This document shows positions 1-9,282 of a DNA stretch of 64,000 bases, in pieces; position 1 is the first letter of the stretch, and the number at the start of each line of letters is the position of its first letter. The stretch is from contig NZ_CP075691.1 of assembly GCF_020026305.1 (NCBI RefSeq), forward strand, positions 372,001-436,000, written 5' to 3'. Made by a program: the position numbers and the translations under genes. This DNA comes from Streptomyces sp. 135 (lineage in GTDB: Bacteria > Actinomycetota > Actinomycetes > Streptomycetales > Streptomycetaceae). The notes beneath the pieces are model-generated. The model saw only the letters and a list, made by a program, of their open reading frames with translations. It was not told the DNA's origin and made no database searches.

Positions 1-172
1 CGGCGCCCACTACTGCCTGGGCGCGGGCCTCGCGCGGCTGGAGGCCCAGGTCGCCCTGGAGGGGCTGCGCGACAAGTGGGAGACACTCCGCTTCCTGGAG
101 CCGCCGAGGACGCGCTCCCATTTCGGGATCACCGCTCTGGAACGCCTGATGGTGGCGGGCGTCCAGCCGTGA
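1..172 (+). CDS. Cytochrome P450, C-terminal fragment (cut by window edge)
   Basis: The first 57 codons in frame 2 read GAHYCLGAGLARLE and then a typical P450 C-terminal tail, ending in TGA at 170-172. This is the haem-binding loop of cytochrome P450, in which the Cys is the axial thiolate ligand and the following LAR starts helix L. The enzyme would be a soluble monooxygenase that needs ferredoxin partners. Only the last part lies in this window, so substrate and subfamily cannot be told. It converges on the serine hydrolase at 222-1394 with about 50 bp between stops. Confidence 0.9.
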   Translation, partial: GAHYCLGAGLARLEAQVALEGLRDKWETLRFLEPPRTRSHFGITALERLMVAGVQP

Positions 173-221
173 CGGGCGCGTCATCGGCGCCGGGGCCCGG
201 CAGCCGCGCTCGCCCCGGGGG

Positions 222-1394
222 CTACCGCTCCCGGCGTGCGAGGGCCGCCCGTACCGCGGCCTCGGCCAGCCGGTGGTTCTCGGGGCCCGCCCCGTAGCCC
301 GACGGGAAGCCGAAGCGCCGGCGGGTGTACGCGTAGGCCACGCCGCTGTCCGGGTCCGCGAAGCCGAGCGAGCCCGTCGCCCCGCTGTGGCCGAAGGCGT
401 CCGGGCCGAGGAAGGGGTAGCGGCCGCTCAGTTCCTCGAAGCCCAGGCCGAAGACGTCCTCGTTGCCGGTGACCCGGTCGGTTCCGCGGTACTGGACCCG
501 GGCGAACTCGGTGATCGTCTCCGGCTTCAGGAGCGGCGCCCGGCCGTCCACCTCGCTGATCGCCGCCGCGTACATTCCGGCCACGCCCCGCGCGGTGCCG
601 ACCCCGCCGGACGAGGTGGGGCCGAGCGCCCGTACGGCACGGGTGTTGGCGAACGCCACCAGGTCGGTCGGCGGCGTCGCGTTCTGGTTGAAGGCGACGC
701 CCGCGACGCTCTGTGGGGCAGCGGCACCGGCCGCGAGCCGTTCGGCCTCCTCCGGGGTGGGCACCAACGGCAGCACGTCGGCACGGCGCGCTTCGAGCGA
801 CTCGGGCAGCCCCAGGTGGAAGTCGAGCCCGTAGGGCGCCCTGATCCGCTCCTCGTAGATCTCCTGGATGGAGCGGCCGGTCACCCGCCGCACGACCTCG
901 CCGGTCAGCGCGCCGATCACGAAGCCGTGGTAGCCGTACGCGGTGCCCGGCTCCCAGAACGGCCGCTGCCCCGCGAGCCGCGCGGCTATCAGCCGGTCGT
1001 CGGCCAACTCCTCGGTGGTGAACCCGCCGTCGACGCCGACGACCCCGGAGCGGTGCGCGAGCAGCTCGCGCAGCGTCAGCCGGTCCTTGCCGTGCGCCGC
1101 GAACTCCGGCCAGTGGGCGGCCACTTCGCGGTCCAGGTCGAGGACGCCGTCCTGCACCAGGAGCGCGACCACGAGGTGGGCGGCACCCTTGGTGATGGAG
1201 TAGAGGCCGGTCAGCGTGTCCGCGGCGGTGCCGGGGCCGCCCCACAGGTCGACCACCCGGCGGCCGTCGACATCGACGGCGAGTTGTGCCTCGGGGGCGT
1301 CCCTCGCCTCGTCGAGCACCGCGGCGAACGCCTCCCGTACGGCCTCGAAGCCTTCCGCCACAGTCCCCTGGACCCGGCCGTCGTCGCTTGACAT
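222..1394 (-). CDS. Beta-lactamase-fold serine hydrolase (class C / EstB-like)
   Basis: About 390 residues, the usual size for the serine beta-lactamase-like hydrolases (Pfam Beta-lactamase). The catalytic SxxK motif is SITK near residues 66-69, and PGTAYGYHGF near 150-158 supplies the conserved Tyr region seen as YxN/YxL in EstB-type esterases. There is no signal peptide, so it is probably a cytoplasmic esterase or amide hydrolase rather than a resistance beta-lactamase. An upstream ATG at 1418 is in frame, but the purine-rich stretch just inside it looks like the ribosome binding site for the ATG at 1394, which I chose. It is divergent from the erythromycin esterase gene. The substrate is unknown. 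Confidence 0.85.
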   Translation of the reverse strand: MSSDDGRVQGTVAEGFEAVREAFAAVLDEARDAPEAQLAVDVDGRRVVDLWGGPGTAADTLTGLYSITKGAAHLVVALLVQDGVLDLDREVAAHWPEFAAHGKDRLTLRELLAHRSGVVGVDGGFTTEELADDRLIAARLAGQRPFWEPGTAYGYHGFVIGALTGEVVRRVTGRSIQEIYEERIRAPYGLDFHLGLPESLEARRADVLPLVPTPEEAERLAAGAAAPQSVAGVAFNQNATPPTDLVAFANTRAVRALGPTSSGGVGTARGVAGMYAAAISEVDGRAPLLKPETITEFARVQYRGTDRVTGNEDVFGLGFEELSGRYPFLGPDAFGHSGATGSLGFADPDSGVAYAYTRRRFGFPSGYGAGPENHRLAEAAVRAALARRER

Positions 1395-1613
1395 GCGCTG
1401 CCCCCATTCCTTGATCATGTGTTGGTCGAGACATCACAACAGCCGTCCCTGAGCAGGCATTCCCGGGTGTGCTCGTGATCGCGGAGGGCCTCCCACCGGG
1501 CCGGGCGGGGGTTATCCCCCGGCCAAGTCGGAGGCACACCGCAGCGCGCCGCCGCGCCCCCGCGGACCATGATCGCTGCACCGATCCGGAAACCGAGTTG
1601 AGGAGCGATCACG

Positions 1614-2960
1614 ATGGCGGCGCACAAGAAACCGACCGGCCGACGGGAGCTGCTGATGGTCACGGCGGCGGGAGCCGCCACGGCCCTGTGGGCGCCGAAG
1701 GCGGGAGCGGCCACGCCGACGGTCGGCCAACGCCCCTCCGTCGTAAGGGCACTTGAGCGGGTCGCCCACCCGCTGCGTGCCACCGACCCTGGTGGCCGCA
1801 CCACCGACCTGCGCGCACTGGGCAGGATGGTCGGCTCTGCCGAGGTGGTCGGGCTCGGTGAGGCCACGCATGGCTCGCACGAGTTCTTCGCCATGAAGGA
1901 GCGGGTCTTCCGCCACCTCGTCGAGGAGAAGGGCTTCACCACCTTCGCCCTGGAGATGAGCTGGACGGCGGGTCTGCGGATCGACGAGTACGTCCGGGGC
2001 GGCGAGGGCACGGCCCGGCGGATCGCCGAGGAGACGCTCGCCGGATCGCCGTGGGAGCGGGAGGAGTTCGTGAGCCTGCTCGCCTGGATGCGGGAGCACA
2101 ACCGCCGCCGGCCGCGACACAGGGTCCGCTTCATGGGTGACGACGTCGGCGCCCCCGGCCTCGGCGACCGGATCTTCGAGCGAGTGACCTCCTACGTACG
2201 CGAGGCCCACCCGCGGTCGCTGCCGCGGCTGGTCGAGCTGTACGCGGGCCTGCGCCCCCTGGACGACATCTTCGCGTACCTGGGAAAGCCGCTCGCGGAG
2301 CGGCGGCAGAACGCCGTCAGGGCCGAGCGGGCGCTGGAGACGGTGACCGCCGCCACGGGTACGGACGGCGAGGCGTACGAGTGGGCGGTGCAGCACGCCC
2401 GGAACATCACGCAGACCTTCGCCTTCGCCGCCTTGGATGTCACCGACCCGGCGTCGGTGACCGCCGCGGAGCACCTGCGGGACCGGGCGATGGCCGACAA
2501 CGTCGCCTGGTGGCACCGCCGGACGGGCGGCAAGGTGCTGCTGTCCGCGCACAACGGCCACGTCGGCTTTCTCTCCACGCACCCGCGGATGTACCCCAAG
2601 ACGCAGGGGTCCTACCTGCGCGACGCCCTCGGCCGCGCATACCTGGCCATCGGTTTCACCTTCGCCGGCGGCTCCTTCCTCACCAAGGACACCTCCCTCG
2701 GCGGCGAGTGGACGAAGACCACCGTGCCGCCCGCCACGCGCGGCATGAACGAACACACCCTCGACCGGGTCCGCCACCGGGACTACTACGTCGATCTGCG
2801 CACCGCCCCGCCCGCGGCCCGCGCCTGGCTGGACACCGCCCGCCCCACCTACGACGCCGGCTCGGTCTTCGAGGCGGATCCGCTGCCCACGCTCGCCCTC
2901 GGCCGGGCCTACGACGTCCTTGTCCACCTGCACCGCGTGCGCGAGGCCGAGAAGCTCTGA
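1614..2960 (+). CDS. Erythromycin esterase family protein, probably Tat-exported
   Basis: 448 residues matching the erythromycin esterase/succinoglycan biosynthesis family. GLGEATHGSHEFF near residue 83 is the family signature with the catalytic His and Glu region, and the later AHNGHVGF near 305 is also conserved. In this family (EreA/EreB relatives) a metal-independent His-based site opens macrolactones, but most chromosomal homologues have unknown substrates. The N-terminus has GRRELLMV followed by an alanine-rich hydrophobic stretch ending AGA, which fits a Tat signal peptide. The ATG follows GGAG at a good distance (gaggagcgatcacgatg). A resistance role is only a possibility. Confidence 0.88.
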   Translation: MAAHKKPTGRRELLMVTAAGAATALWAPKAGAATPTVGQRPSVVRALERVAHPLRATDPGGRTTDLRALGRMVGSAEVVGLGEATHGSHEFFAMKERVFRHLVEEKGFTTFALEMSWTAGLRIDEYVRGGEGTARRIAEETLAGSPWEREEFVSLLAWMREHNRRRPRHRVRFMGDDVGAPGLGDRIFERVTSYVREAHPRSLPRLVELYAGLRPLDDIFAYLGKPLAERRQNAVRAERALETVTAATGTDGEAYEWAVQHARNITQTFAFAALDVTDPASVTAAEHLRDRAMADNVAWWHRRTGGKVLLSAHNGHVGFLSTHPRMYPKTQGSYLRDALGRAYLAIGFTFAGGSFLTKDTSLGGEWTKTTVPPATRGMNEHTLDRVRHRDYYVDLRTAPPAARAWLDTARPTYDAGSVFEADPLPTLALGRAYDVLVHLHRVREAEKL

Positions 2961-3556
2961 GCGGCGGCCAGCCTGCCGCAGCAGTTCGCGCAGGGCGGCC
3001 TCGAACGCGTCGCGGTGCGGGCCGAAGAGGTGCGGGGCCGAGAACGACATCGAGTACACCCACGCGACGACATCGTCCTGCGTACGCTCCAGCGCCTGGC
3101 CGCCCGGCACGACGTGACGCCGCGGGCCGGAGAAGCCCGCCCTGGTGAGGATCTCCCTCTCACCGCCCGGCGTGCCCTGTGTCAACACTCCTTGACCGGC
3201 TCGCCTCACCGGTCCGAGGTAATGCCTGACCAGTTCCTCGATCGCCTCGTACGGCACCGCCGGGTGGGGGAGGCCGTCGACGCCGCGGCTCTCGGTCTTC
3301 AGATCGGAGACGTGCACGAGCGCGCCGCCGGGTCCCAGCAAATCCCTGGTGGTCGCCGCCACCCGTTCGCGGTCCATCCAGTGGAAGGACCGGCCGAAGA
3401 CCGCCGCGGTGAACTGCCCGAGGTCCGGGGGCAGTTCCTCGGCCCGGGCGCGCACCCACCGCGCCTCGTGGGCCACTCCCCGCCGGGCGGCCTGCCGCCC
3501 CGCTTCGGCGATCATCTCCGAACAGCGTGTCGTCCCATTCCCAGCCGACGACCACG
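2958..3556 (-). pseudogene. Class I SAM-dependent methyltransferase remnant
   Basis: The minus strand between the esterase stop and the winged-helix regulator encodes a methyltransferase piece: MIAEAGRQAARRG, then FGRSFHWMDRE and LLGPGGALVHV, the middle and C-terminal part of the Methyltransf_11 type. The N-terminal half, including the glycine-rich SAM-binding motif I, is absent because the frame runs straight into the 3' end of the regulator gene. A different frame just upstream (ADVVVGWE) looks like the expected strand before acidic motif II, which implies a frameshift near 3515-3540. The 3' end has no stop and runs on under the convergent esterase gene. I read it as a decayed gene trimmed at both ends. 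Confidence 0.7.
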
Positions 3557-3572
3557 TCCGCCCTGTGTCCTG

Positions 3573-3923
3573 TCAGGCCGTGGCGTGACGCCGGCTGTCC
3601 GCGTCGGGCATCGAGGCACGGTGAGCTTCGTCACGGGCCAGCAGTGAGAGCAGGGAGGCCACGGCCAGCCCCGACTCGGCCGGGTGACGCAACACCTTGG
3701 CCGGGTCGATCCGGTACGTGTTGGTCCGTCCCTCCCTCGTATGGGAGAGATAACCCTCCTGCTCCAGGTCGGCGATGATCTTCTGCACCGCGCGCTCCGT
3801 GAGTCGACAGTGTGCGGCAATGTCGCGGATACGGGCGTTGTGATTGTCCGCGATAGCTGCCAGCACCCGTGCGTGGTTAGTGAGAAACGTCCATCCAGTG
3901 TGGGGCTCGGGCACTCCATCCAT
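3573..3923 (-). CDS. Winged-helix transcriptional regulator (MarR/ArsR-like)
   Basis: 116 residues. The first 80 form a winged helix: helices around LTNHARVLAAIADN and IRDIAAHCRLTERAVQKII, then the wing LSHTREGRTNTYRI. The pattern is that of the small winged-helix MarR/ArsR-like proteins common in Streptomyces. No metal-binding cysteine pair is visible, so metal sensing is unlikely. It is divergent from the STAS-ANTAR gene across about 130 bp of unusually AT-rich DNA (3935-3990) that probably holds both promoters. The ligand and targets are unknown. Confidence 0.85.
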   Translation of the reverse strand: MDGVPEPHTGWTFLTNHARVLAAIADNHNARIRDIAAHCRLTERAVQKIIADLEQEGYLSHTREGRTNTYRIDPAKVLRHPAESGLAVASLLSLLARDEAHRASMPDADSRRHATA

Positions 3924-4051
3924 GGCCCAACTCTAGCGACTCGGCATACGCGATTTCAAAAACACGTACTACATTTCAGGTATTAGTTGACGTGTGTACG
4001 CCGCGACGGGCAGCCTGGAGCGGCGGTAGGCAATGACGAGAGGGAGAAGCC

Positions 4052-4858
4052 ATGCCGGAGCCTGCACACCCTGAGCGGCCCCTCACGGGGGAAGGCGCCG
4101 AGCATGGTCAGGACGGCCCCACACGGGTGTCTCTACCGCCGACCCCGTCCCCGGCGTCCTTCGAGACGGTGCCGGACGGTGACGACCGGACCACCCTGGC
4201 GCTGCGGGGAGAGCTCGACCTGGAGGCGGGCCGTCAGCTCCGGCCCGGGCTGAACCAGGCCCTCGGCCGGGCGGCCCGCTCCGTCGACCTCGATCTCAGC
4301 GGGGTGGGGTTCTGCGACTGCTCCGGCCTGAACCTCCTGCTCGGCCTGCGCCACCGGGCCCTGCACCAGGGCAAGGCCATCCGCATCGCCGCCGGGAGCC
4401 CGGCGGTCGACCGGATCCTGGACGTGACGGGCACCCGTTACCTGTTCACACCCGAGGGCCAGGAGGACGGGGCCGCCGCTCCGGGAGCGGTCCGTGACCC
4501 GGACAAGGACGAGGAATCCGGCCAGGACCTGCGGACCGTCGTCGCCCAGCTGCGCAGGGCCATGCAGACCCGGCCCACCATCGACCTGGCCCGCGGCATC
4601 CTGATGTCCTCCTTCAGCCTGAGCCCCGAGGCCGCCTGGGAGGTGCTGGTCACCGCCTCGCAGAACACCAACACCAAGCTGCACCGCCTGGCGGGTGAGC
4701 TGGTCAGCACCGCGCAGGGCAGCAGCCTGCCCGAGGGCGTCCACACGCAGCTCATGGCGGCCGTCAACAAGACGCACGCGGCCCGCGCGGCCCCCGCGGC
4801 CAACGGCGGAGTCACCACCGAGACGGAACCCTCCATTCCCTCGCAGAGCGGTCCGTGA
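4052..4858 (+). CDS. STAS-ANTAR protein (anti-sigma antagonist fused to RNA-binding ANTAR domain)
   Basis: 268 residues. Residues about 30-130 form a STAS domain with the GFCDCSGLNLLL motif, so the Ser that partner-switching kinases phosphorylate is present. Residues about 165-225 form an ANTAR domain (LRRAMQTRPTIDLARGIL to the Trp and NTKLHRLA helix), which in other proteins binds two-hairpin RNA and prevents transcription termination. The fusion links a partner-switch input to a possible antitermination output, with no histidine kinase receiver domain. A strong ribosome binding site (gagagggagaagcc) precedes the ATG. A second ANTAR protein is encoded at 15901. Confidence 0.9.
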   Translation: MPEPAHPERPLTGEGAEHGQDGPTRVSLPPTPSPASFETVPDGDDRTTLALRGELDLEAGRQLRPGLNQALGRAARSVDLDLSGVGFCDCSGLNLLLGLRHRALHQGKAIRIAAGSPAVDRILDVTGTRYLFTPEGQEDGAAAPGAVRDPDKDEESGQDLRTVVAQLRRAMQTRPTIDLARGILMSSFSLSPEAAWEVLVTASQNTNTKLHRLAGELVSTAQGSSLPEGVHTQLMAAVNKTHAARAAPAANGGVTTETEPSIPSQSGP

Positions 4859-4960
4859 CCTCACGCGGAGCAGTCCGTGACGTCTCGCCGCACCCCCGCG
4901 TCAGCGGCATGTCAGCGCCGCCCGGCAGGCTGCCACGCACCAGCGGGAAGGACGAGGTCC

Positions 4961-6781
4961 ATGGGCCAGCAGCGGTGGCGGTACCGGGTGTGCGCGGCAC
5001 TGGTCGCGGTGGGGGGCGTCGCGGCGGCCTCGGTCGGCCCTGGCGCGTCGGCCGCCCATGCCGCCTCGGCGGTGAACGTGATCGCCGTGCACAGCGGCAA
5101 GTGCCTGGAGGCCAAGGACTCCTCGCAGTCCCTCGACACGCCGGTCCTCCAGGCCGACTGCACGGGGCAGCCCGGCGCCGAGTGGTACGTGCGCGAGTCC
5201 CCGAGCGGCGGCAACACGATCAACATCGTCAACATGCACAGCGGCCACTGCCTGGCCGTGCCCGGTGCGGCCTCCGCGCGTGTGGGCACCCAGACGCGTC
5301 AGGGGGCGTGTTCCGTCACCGCCGGCGCCGACTTCCGCCTCGTGGACACCGGCACCGCGTACATCCGGGTCCAGGCCGCCGCGCCCGCCCCGGCCCTCTG
5401 CCTCGATGTCGCCTCGGGCTCGCACGCATCCGGCGTACCCCTCCAACTCGGCACCTGCGACGGGCAGTCCGGCACCGGCTTCGTGCAACGGGCGCCGCGC
5501 GACGGCAACGACACTCCCCTCGATCCGCTGCCGCCGGGTACCCCGACCGCGGCTCCCGAGCGGGTCAGCGTCGCCTCGGGCGGCGCCCAGACCAAGCCCG
5601 CCTCGGACTCCCACGGCGCTTCGGCCATCAGCGCGGACGGGCGCCGCATCGCCTTCGTCTCCAACGCGGCCGACCTGGTGCCGGGTGACACCAACGGCTA
5701 CAGCGACGTGTTCGTACGCGATCTCCAGACGGGCACCACCCAGCGGGTCAGCGTCACGGACAGCGGGGGCCAGGGCAACTCCGGGGCCTCCGAGCCGGCC
5801 ATCAGCGCCGACGGACGCCACGTCGCCTTCGAGTCCAGCTCGTCCAACCTCGTGCCCGGCGACACCAACAACTCGGGGGACGTCTTCGTACGCGACCTCC
5901 AGGCCGGCACGACCCAGCGGGTCAGCGTCGCGAGCGGCGGCGCACAGGGCAATTACGGGGCGTCCGCCCCCTCCATCAGCGCCGACGGACGCCACGTCGC
6001 CTTCCAGTCCTTCTCCGCCACCCTGGTGCCGGGGGACGTCAACAACGAATGGGACGTCTTCGTACGGGACCGGCAGACCGGCACCACCCAGCGCGTCAGC
6101 GAGACGGGCGAGGGGAACGACGGCTACGACAACTCGACCCGGCCGTCGATCAGTGCGGACGGCGGGCACATCGCCTATCTCTCCAACTCGGCGCACCTCG
6201 TCGCCGGTGACACCAACAACCAGCACGACGTCTTCGTCTGGGGCCGGCAGTCCGGCGCCACCGAACGCGTCAGCGTCGCCGGCGACGGGAGCGAGGGCAA
6301 CGGCGGCGCCTCCTCCGCCCCCTCGATCAGCTCGGACGGCCGCCATGTCTCCTTCGCCTCCCACGCCTCGAACCTGGTGGCGGGCGACACCAACGGCAAG
6401 GAGGACGTCTTCCTGCGGGACCGGCGGGCCGGCACGATCGAACGCGTCAGCCTCTCCGGTGGTGGCGGTCAGGGCAATGCCTACGCGACGGCTCCGGCGG
6501 TCAGCGGCGACGGGCGGTACGTCGCCTTCTCGTCCGGCTCGACCAATCTGCTCGTGCGCGACACGAACGGCGTGGCGGACGTCTTCGTACGGGACCGCGA
6601 GACGGGCGCCACCCATCGCGTCAGCAGTTCCGGCAGCGGGATCGAGGCGGACGGCCTGTGCACCTCGCCGTCGGTGAGCGGTGACGGGCGCTTCGTCGCC
6701 TTCGCCTCCGCCGCGGCCAATCTGATCGGCGGGGACACCAACGCCCGCCCCGACGTCTTCGTCCGCCGCATCGCCTCATAG
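4961..6781 (+). CDS. Secreted lectin-like / seven-bladed beta-propeller protein, copy 1
   Basis: 606 residues from the ATG at 4961, which follows GGAAGGACGAGG. The upstream in-frame ATG at 4877 lacks a good site. A Sec signal peptide ends near AAHAASA. Residues about 35-185 are a ricin-B-like beta-trefoil (SGKCLEAKDSSQS, SGHCLAVPG, LCLDVASGS). Residues about 200-606 contain seven near-identical blades of the form ISADGR.VAF.S...LVPGDTN...DVFVRD, the TolB/PD40 pattern. RVSVASGG before the first blade probably supplies the last strand that closes the ring. It is extracellular, probably binding carbohydrate. It is followed 42 bp later by a paralogue. Confidence 0.88.
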   Translation: MGQQRWRYRVCAALVAVGGVAAASVGPGASAAHAASAVNVIAVHSGKCLEAKDSSQSLDTPVLQADCTGQPGAEWYVRESPSGGNTINIVNMHSGHCLAVPGAASARVGTQTRQGACSVTAGADFRLVDTGTAYIRVQAAAPAPALCLDVASGSHASGVPLQLGTCDGQSGTGFVQRAPRDGNDTPLDPLPPGTPTAAPERVSVASGGAQTKPASDSHGASAISADGRRIAFVSNAADLVPGDTNGYSDVFVRDLQTGTTQRVSVTDSGGQGNSGASEPAISADGRHVAFESSSSNLVPGDTNNSGDVFVRDLQAGTTQRVSVASGGAQGNYGASAPSISADGRHVAFQSFSATLVPGDVNNEWDVFVRDRQTGTTQRVSETGEGNDGYDNSTRPSISADGGHIAYLSNSAHLVAGDTNNQHDVFVWGRQSGATERVSVAGDGSEGNGGASSAPSISSDGRHVSFASHASNLVAGDTNGKEDVFLRDRRAGTIERVSLSGGGGQGNAYATAPAVSGDGRYVAFSSGSTNLLVRDTNGVADVFVRDRETGATHRVSSSGSGIEADGLCTSPSVSGDGRFVAFASAAANLIGGDTNARPDVFVRRIAS

Positions 6782-6823
6782 TGGTCGCATCGCTCACATC
6801 GTTTCGGCATAAGGAGCCTGATC

Positions 6824-8650
6824 GTGCGTCAGCTCATGTGGTCGCGTCGGACGCGGTTACTGGTCGTCCCCTGGACGGCCGTGGTGGCGATGGCCGCGGT
6901 GGGTGTGAGCGCTCCGCGGGCTCATGCCGCCTCGGCGGTGAACATCACCGCCGTGCACAGCGGCAAGTGCCTGGAGGCCAAGGACTCCTCGCAGTCCCTC
7001 GACGCTCCGATCGTCCAGGCCGACTGCACGGGGCAGCCCGGCGCCGAGTGGTACCTGCGCGAGTCCCCCACCGGCGGCGGCACCATCAACGTCGTCAACG
7101 CCCGCAGCAACCACTGCCTGACCGTTCCCGACCCCGGCTCCGCCCACGTGGGCACGCAGACACGGCAGGGCGCCTGCACCGCGGCGGCCGGTGCCGACTT
7201 CCGCCTCGTCGACAGCGGGGCCGAGCACGTCGGGATCCAGGCCGCCGCCCCCTCCCCCGCCCTCTGCCTCGATGTCACCTCGGGCTCCCACGCGTCCGGC
7301 GCACCCCTCCAACTCGCCCAGTGCTACGGGCAGTCCGGCAGCGGCTTCGTCCAGCGGGCGCCCCGGGCGGGGAACGGTACGCCGCTCGACGCCCCGCCCG
7401 TGCTGCCTCCCGCCACCGTGGCCGAACGGGTCAACATCACCTCCGGCGGCGCCCAGACGTCCATGCAGATCATGGACAGCGCACCGGTCCTGAGCGGGGA
7501 CGGGCGGTACGCCGCCTTCACCTCCGACGCGGCCTCCCTCGTACCCGGCGACAAGAACCTGGCGCCGGACGTGTTCGTGCGGGACCGGTCGACGGGCACC
7601 ACCGAACGCGTCAGCCTGACCGACGGGGACGCCGAGAGCGCCCCCGCCGAGTGGTCCGACGAGCCGTCGATCAGCGGGGAGGGACGGTACGTCGCCTTCG
7701 AGTCCGTCGCGCGTGCCCTGGTGAGCGGTGACACCAACGGCCAGCGGGACGTCTTCGTGCGCGACCGCACCGCCGGCACCACGCAGCGCGTGAGCATCGC
7801 GAGCAACGGCACGCAGGGCAACAGCTGGTCGTTCTCCCCCTCGGTCAGCGCCGACGGGCGGTACGTGGCCTTCACCTCGGGCGCGTCCAACCTCGTGCCC
7901 GGCGACACCAACGCGGCCGACGACATCTTCGTCCACGACCGGCAGACCAGGACCACGCAGCGCGTCAGCGTCGCGGGCGGCGGCGCCCAGGGCAACGCCG
8001 AGTCGACGACGCCCTCCATCAGCGCCGACGGCCGGTACGTGGCCTACACCTCCGACGCGTCCAACCTCGTGCCCGGCGACACCAACGCGGCCGAGGACGT
8101 CTTCGTACGCGATCTGGTGTCCGGCACCACCCAGCGCGTCAGCGTGACGGGCACCGGCGCCCAGGGCGACCGCGACTCGATGTCGCCCTCGATCAGCGCC
8201 GACGGGCGTCACGTCGCCTTCTCCTCCAGCGCCGCCGGCCTGGTGCCCGGCGACACCAACGGGCGCATCGACGTGTACGTGAGGGACCGCCAGGCAGGGA
8301 CGACGCAGCGGGTGAGCGTCGCCGACAACGGCACGCAGGGCGACGGGCATTCGGGCGTGCCGTCGGTCAGCGCCGACGGCCGGTACGTCGCGTTCTCCTC
8401 CAGCGCCGCCAACCTCATCGCGCGGGACGCCAACGCCGTGAGCGACGTCTTCGTCCGCGACCGGGAGACGGGGAAGACACAGCGCGTCAGTACCGGCCAC
8501 GCCGACGGCGAAGGCGGCGACGGCTACTCGTCGGAGGGGTCGATCAGCGCCGACGGCAGTCTCACCGTCTTCTCCTCTTACGCCTCCGACCTCGTCCCCG
8601 GTGACACCAACTCCGCGTACGACGTGTTCGTACGCCGCAGCATCGCCTGA
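6824..8650 (+). CDS. Secreted lectin-like / seven-bladed beta-propeller protein, copy 2
   Basis: 608 residues with the same architecture as the gene before it: signal peptide ending AHAASA, ricin-like trefoil, then seven PD40-like blades ending DVFVRRSIA. The trefoil is the most conserved part between the two copies, while the blade loops differ more, so this is an old tandem duplication with selection on the lectin part. The GTG start at 6824 follows AAGGAG at 6810-6815. The short gap to copy 1 suggests co-transcription. The ligand is unknown. Confidence 0.88.
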   Translation: MRQLMWSRRTRLLVVPWTAVVAMAAVGVSAPRAHAASAVNITAVHSGKCLEAKDSSQSLDAPIVQADCTGQPGAEWYLRESPTGGGTINVVNARSNHCLTVPDPGSAHVGTQTRQGACTAAAGADFRLVDSGAEHVGIQAAAPSPALCLDVTSGSHASGAPLQLAQCYGQSGSGFVQRAPRAGNGTPLDAPPVLPPATVAERVNITSGGAQTSMQIMDSAPVLSGDGRYAAFTSDAASLVPGDKNLAPDVFVRDRSTGTTERVSLTDGDAESAPAEWSDEPSISGEGRYVAFESVARALVSGDTNGQRDVFVRDRTAGTTQRVSIASNGTQGNSWSFSPSVSADGRYVAFTSGASNLVPGDTNAADDIFVHDRQTRTTQRVSVAGGGAQGNAESTTPSISADGRYVAYTSDASNLVPGDTNAAEDVFVRDLVSGTTQRVSVTGTGAQGDRDSMSPSISADGRHVAFSSSAAGLVPGDTNGRIDVYVRDRQAGTTQRVSVADNGTQGDGHSGVPSVSADGRYVAFSSSAANLIARDANAVSDVFVRDRETGKTQRVSTGHADGEGGDGYSSEGSISADGSLTVFSSYASDLVPGDTNSAYDVFVRRSIA

Positions 8651-8737
8651 CGCCCCCCGTCGACCGACACGCCCCGGGGCGGACATCCGTGGCTCCGGGG
8701 CTTGTCATGAAGATCTTTTCGGCGGAACGCTGCGGAC

Positions 8738-9282
8738 ATGCAGAATCTGCCGACGTTCGTGTTCGTACACGGCGTGCCCGAGCAGGGCGAGTTCGGCCTG
8801 GAGCGGCGCGAACGAGAACGAGTTGGCCAAGGCGAACCTGGGAGCACCAGCCGCGTCACGCTCACCGACAACGTCACCCGCGTCATAGAAGTCCTGGAGC
8901 GGGCCGAGCGGAACAGGCCGACCTGGTCGACCGCATCGTCTACGTCTCCGCCTGGTGCCCCGTGGAACTGACCGTCGGTGACTATTACGCCGAACCGGAG
9001 ATGGCGGACGTCGACCCGGCCGCCTTCGCCGCGGCGCTCCTCGGGAACCCGGCCGAGCTGGGTCTGCTGCGCACCAACTTCCGCACCGCCGACCCGGCGA
9101 CGCTCGCCGCCTTCAAGGAGGCCCTCGGCGCCGACCTCACCGACGACGAGTTCCGGGCGTTCCTCAACACCTTCCAGCCCGACGAGAACCTCGACGTCGG
9201 CACCCCTGCCGACCGGGCTCGGGCCGCGACCTGGGGGCGGATCCCGAGGACGTATGTGCGCCTGGCGAGCGACACCAGCCGG
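8738..9282 (+). pseudogene. Alpha/beta hydrolase remnant (catalytic serine region deleted)
   Basis: Translation from 8738 gives MQNLPTFVFVHGVPEQG, the first strand and oxyanion loop of an alpha/beta hydrolase, then VTLTDNVTRVIEVLE, the helix that normally precedes the nucleophile elbow. The GxSxG elbow itself is missing. In another frame the homology resumes as VDRIVYVSAWCPVELTVGDYY and continues to RIPRTYVRLASDTS near 9280. There is therefore a frameshift plus an internal deletion around 8900-8930. The C-terminus is lost where the convergent TPR gene ends at 9283. The protein cannot be active as encoded. Confidence 0.75.

Noticed and set aside
1512..3515. A 667-codon minus-strand open frame
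   Set aside because: Only its first part is the methyltransferase remnant. The rest lies opposite the erythromycin esterase gene and has no family pattern; GC-rich DNA leaves the antisense frame open.
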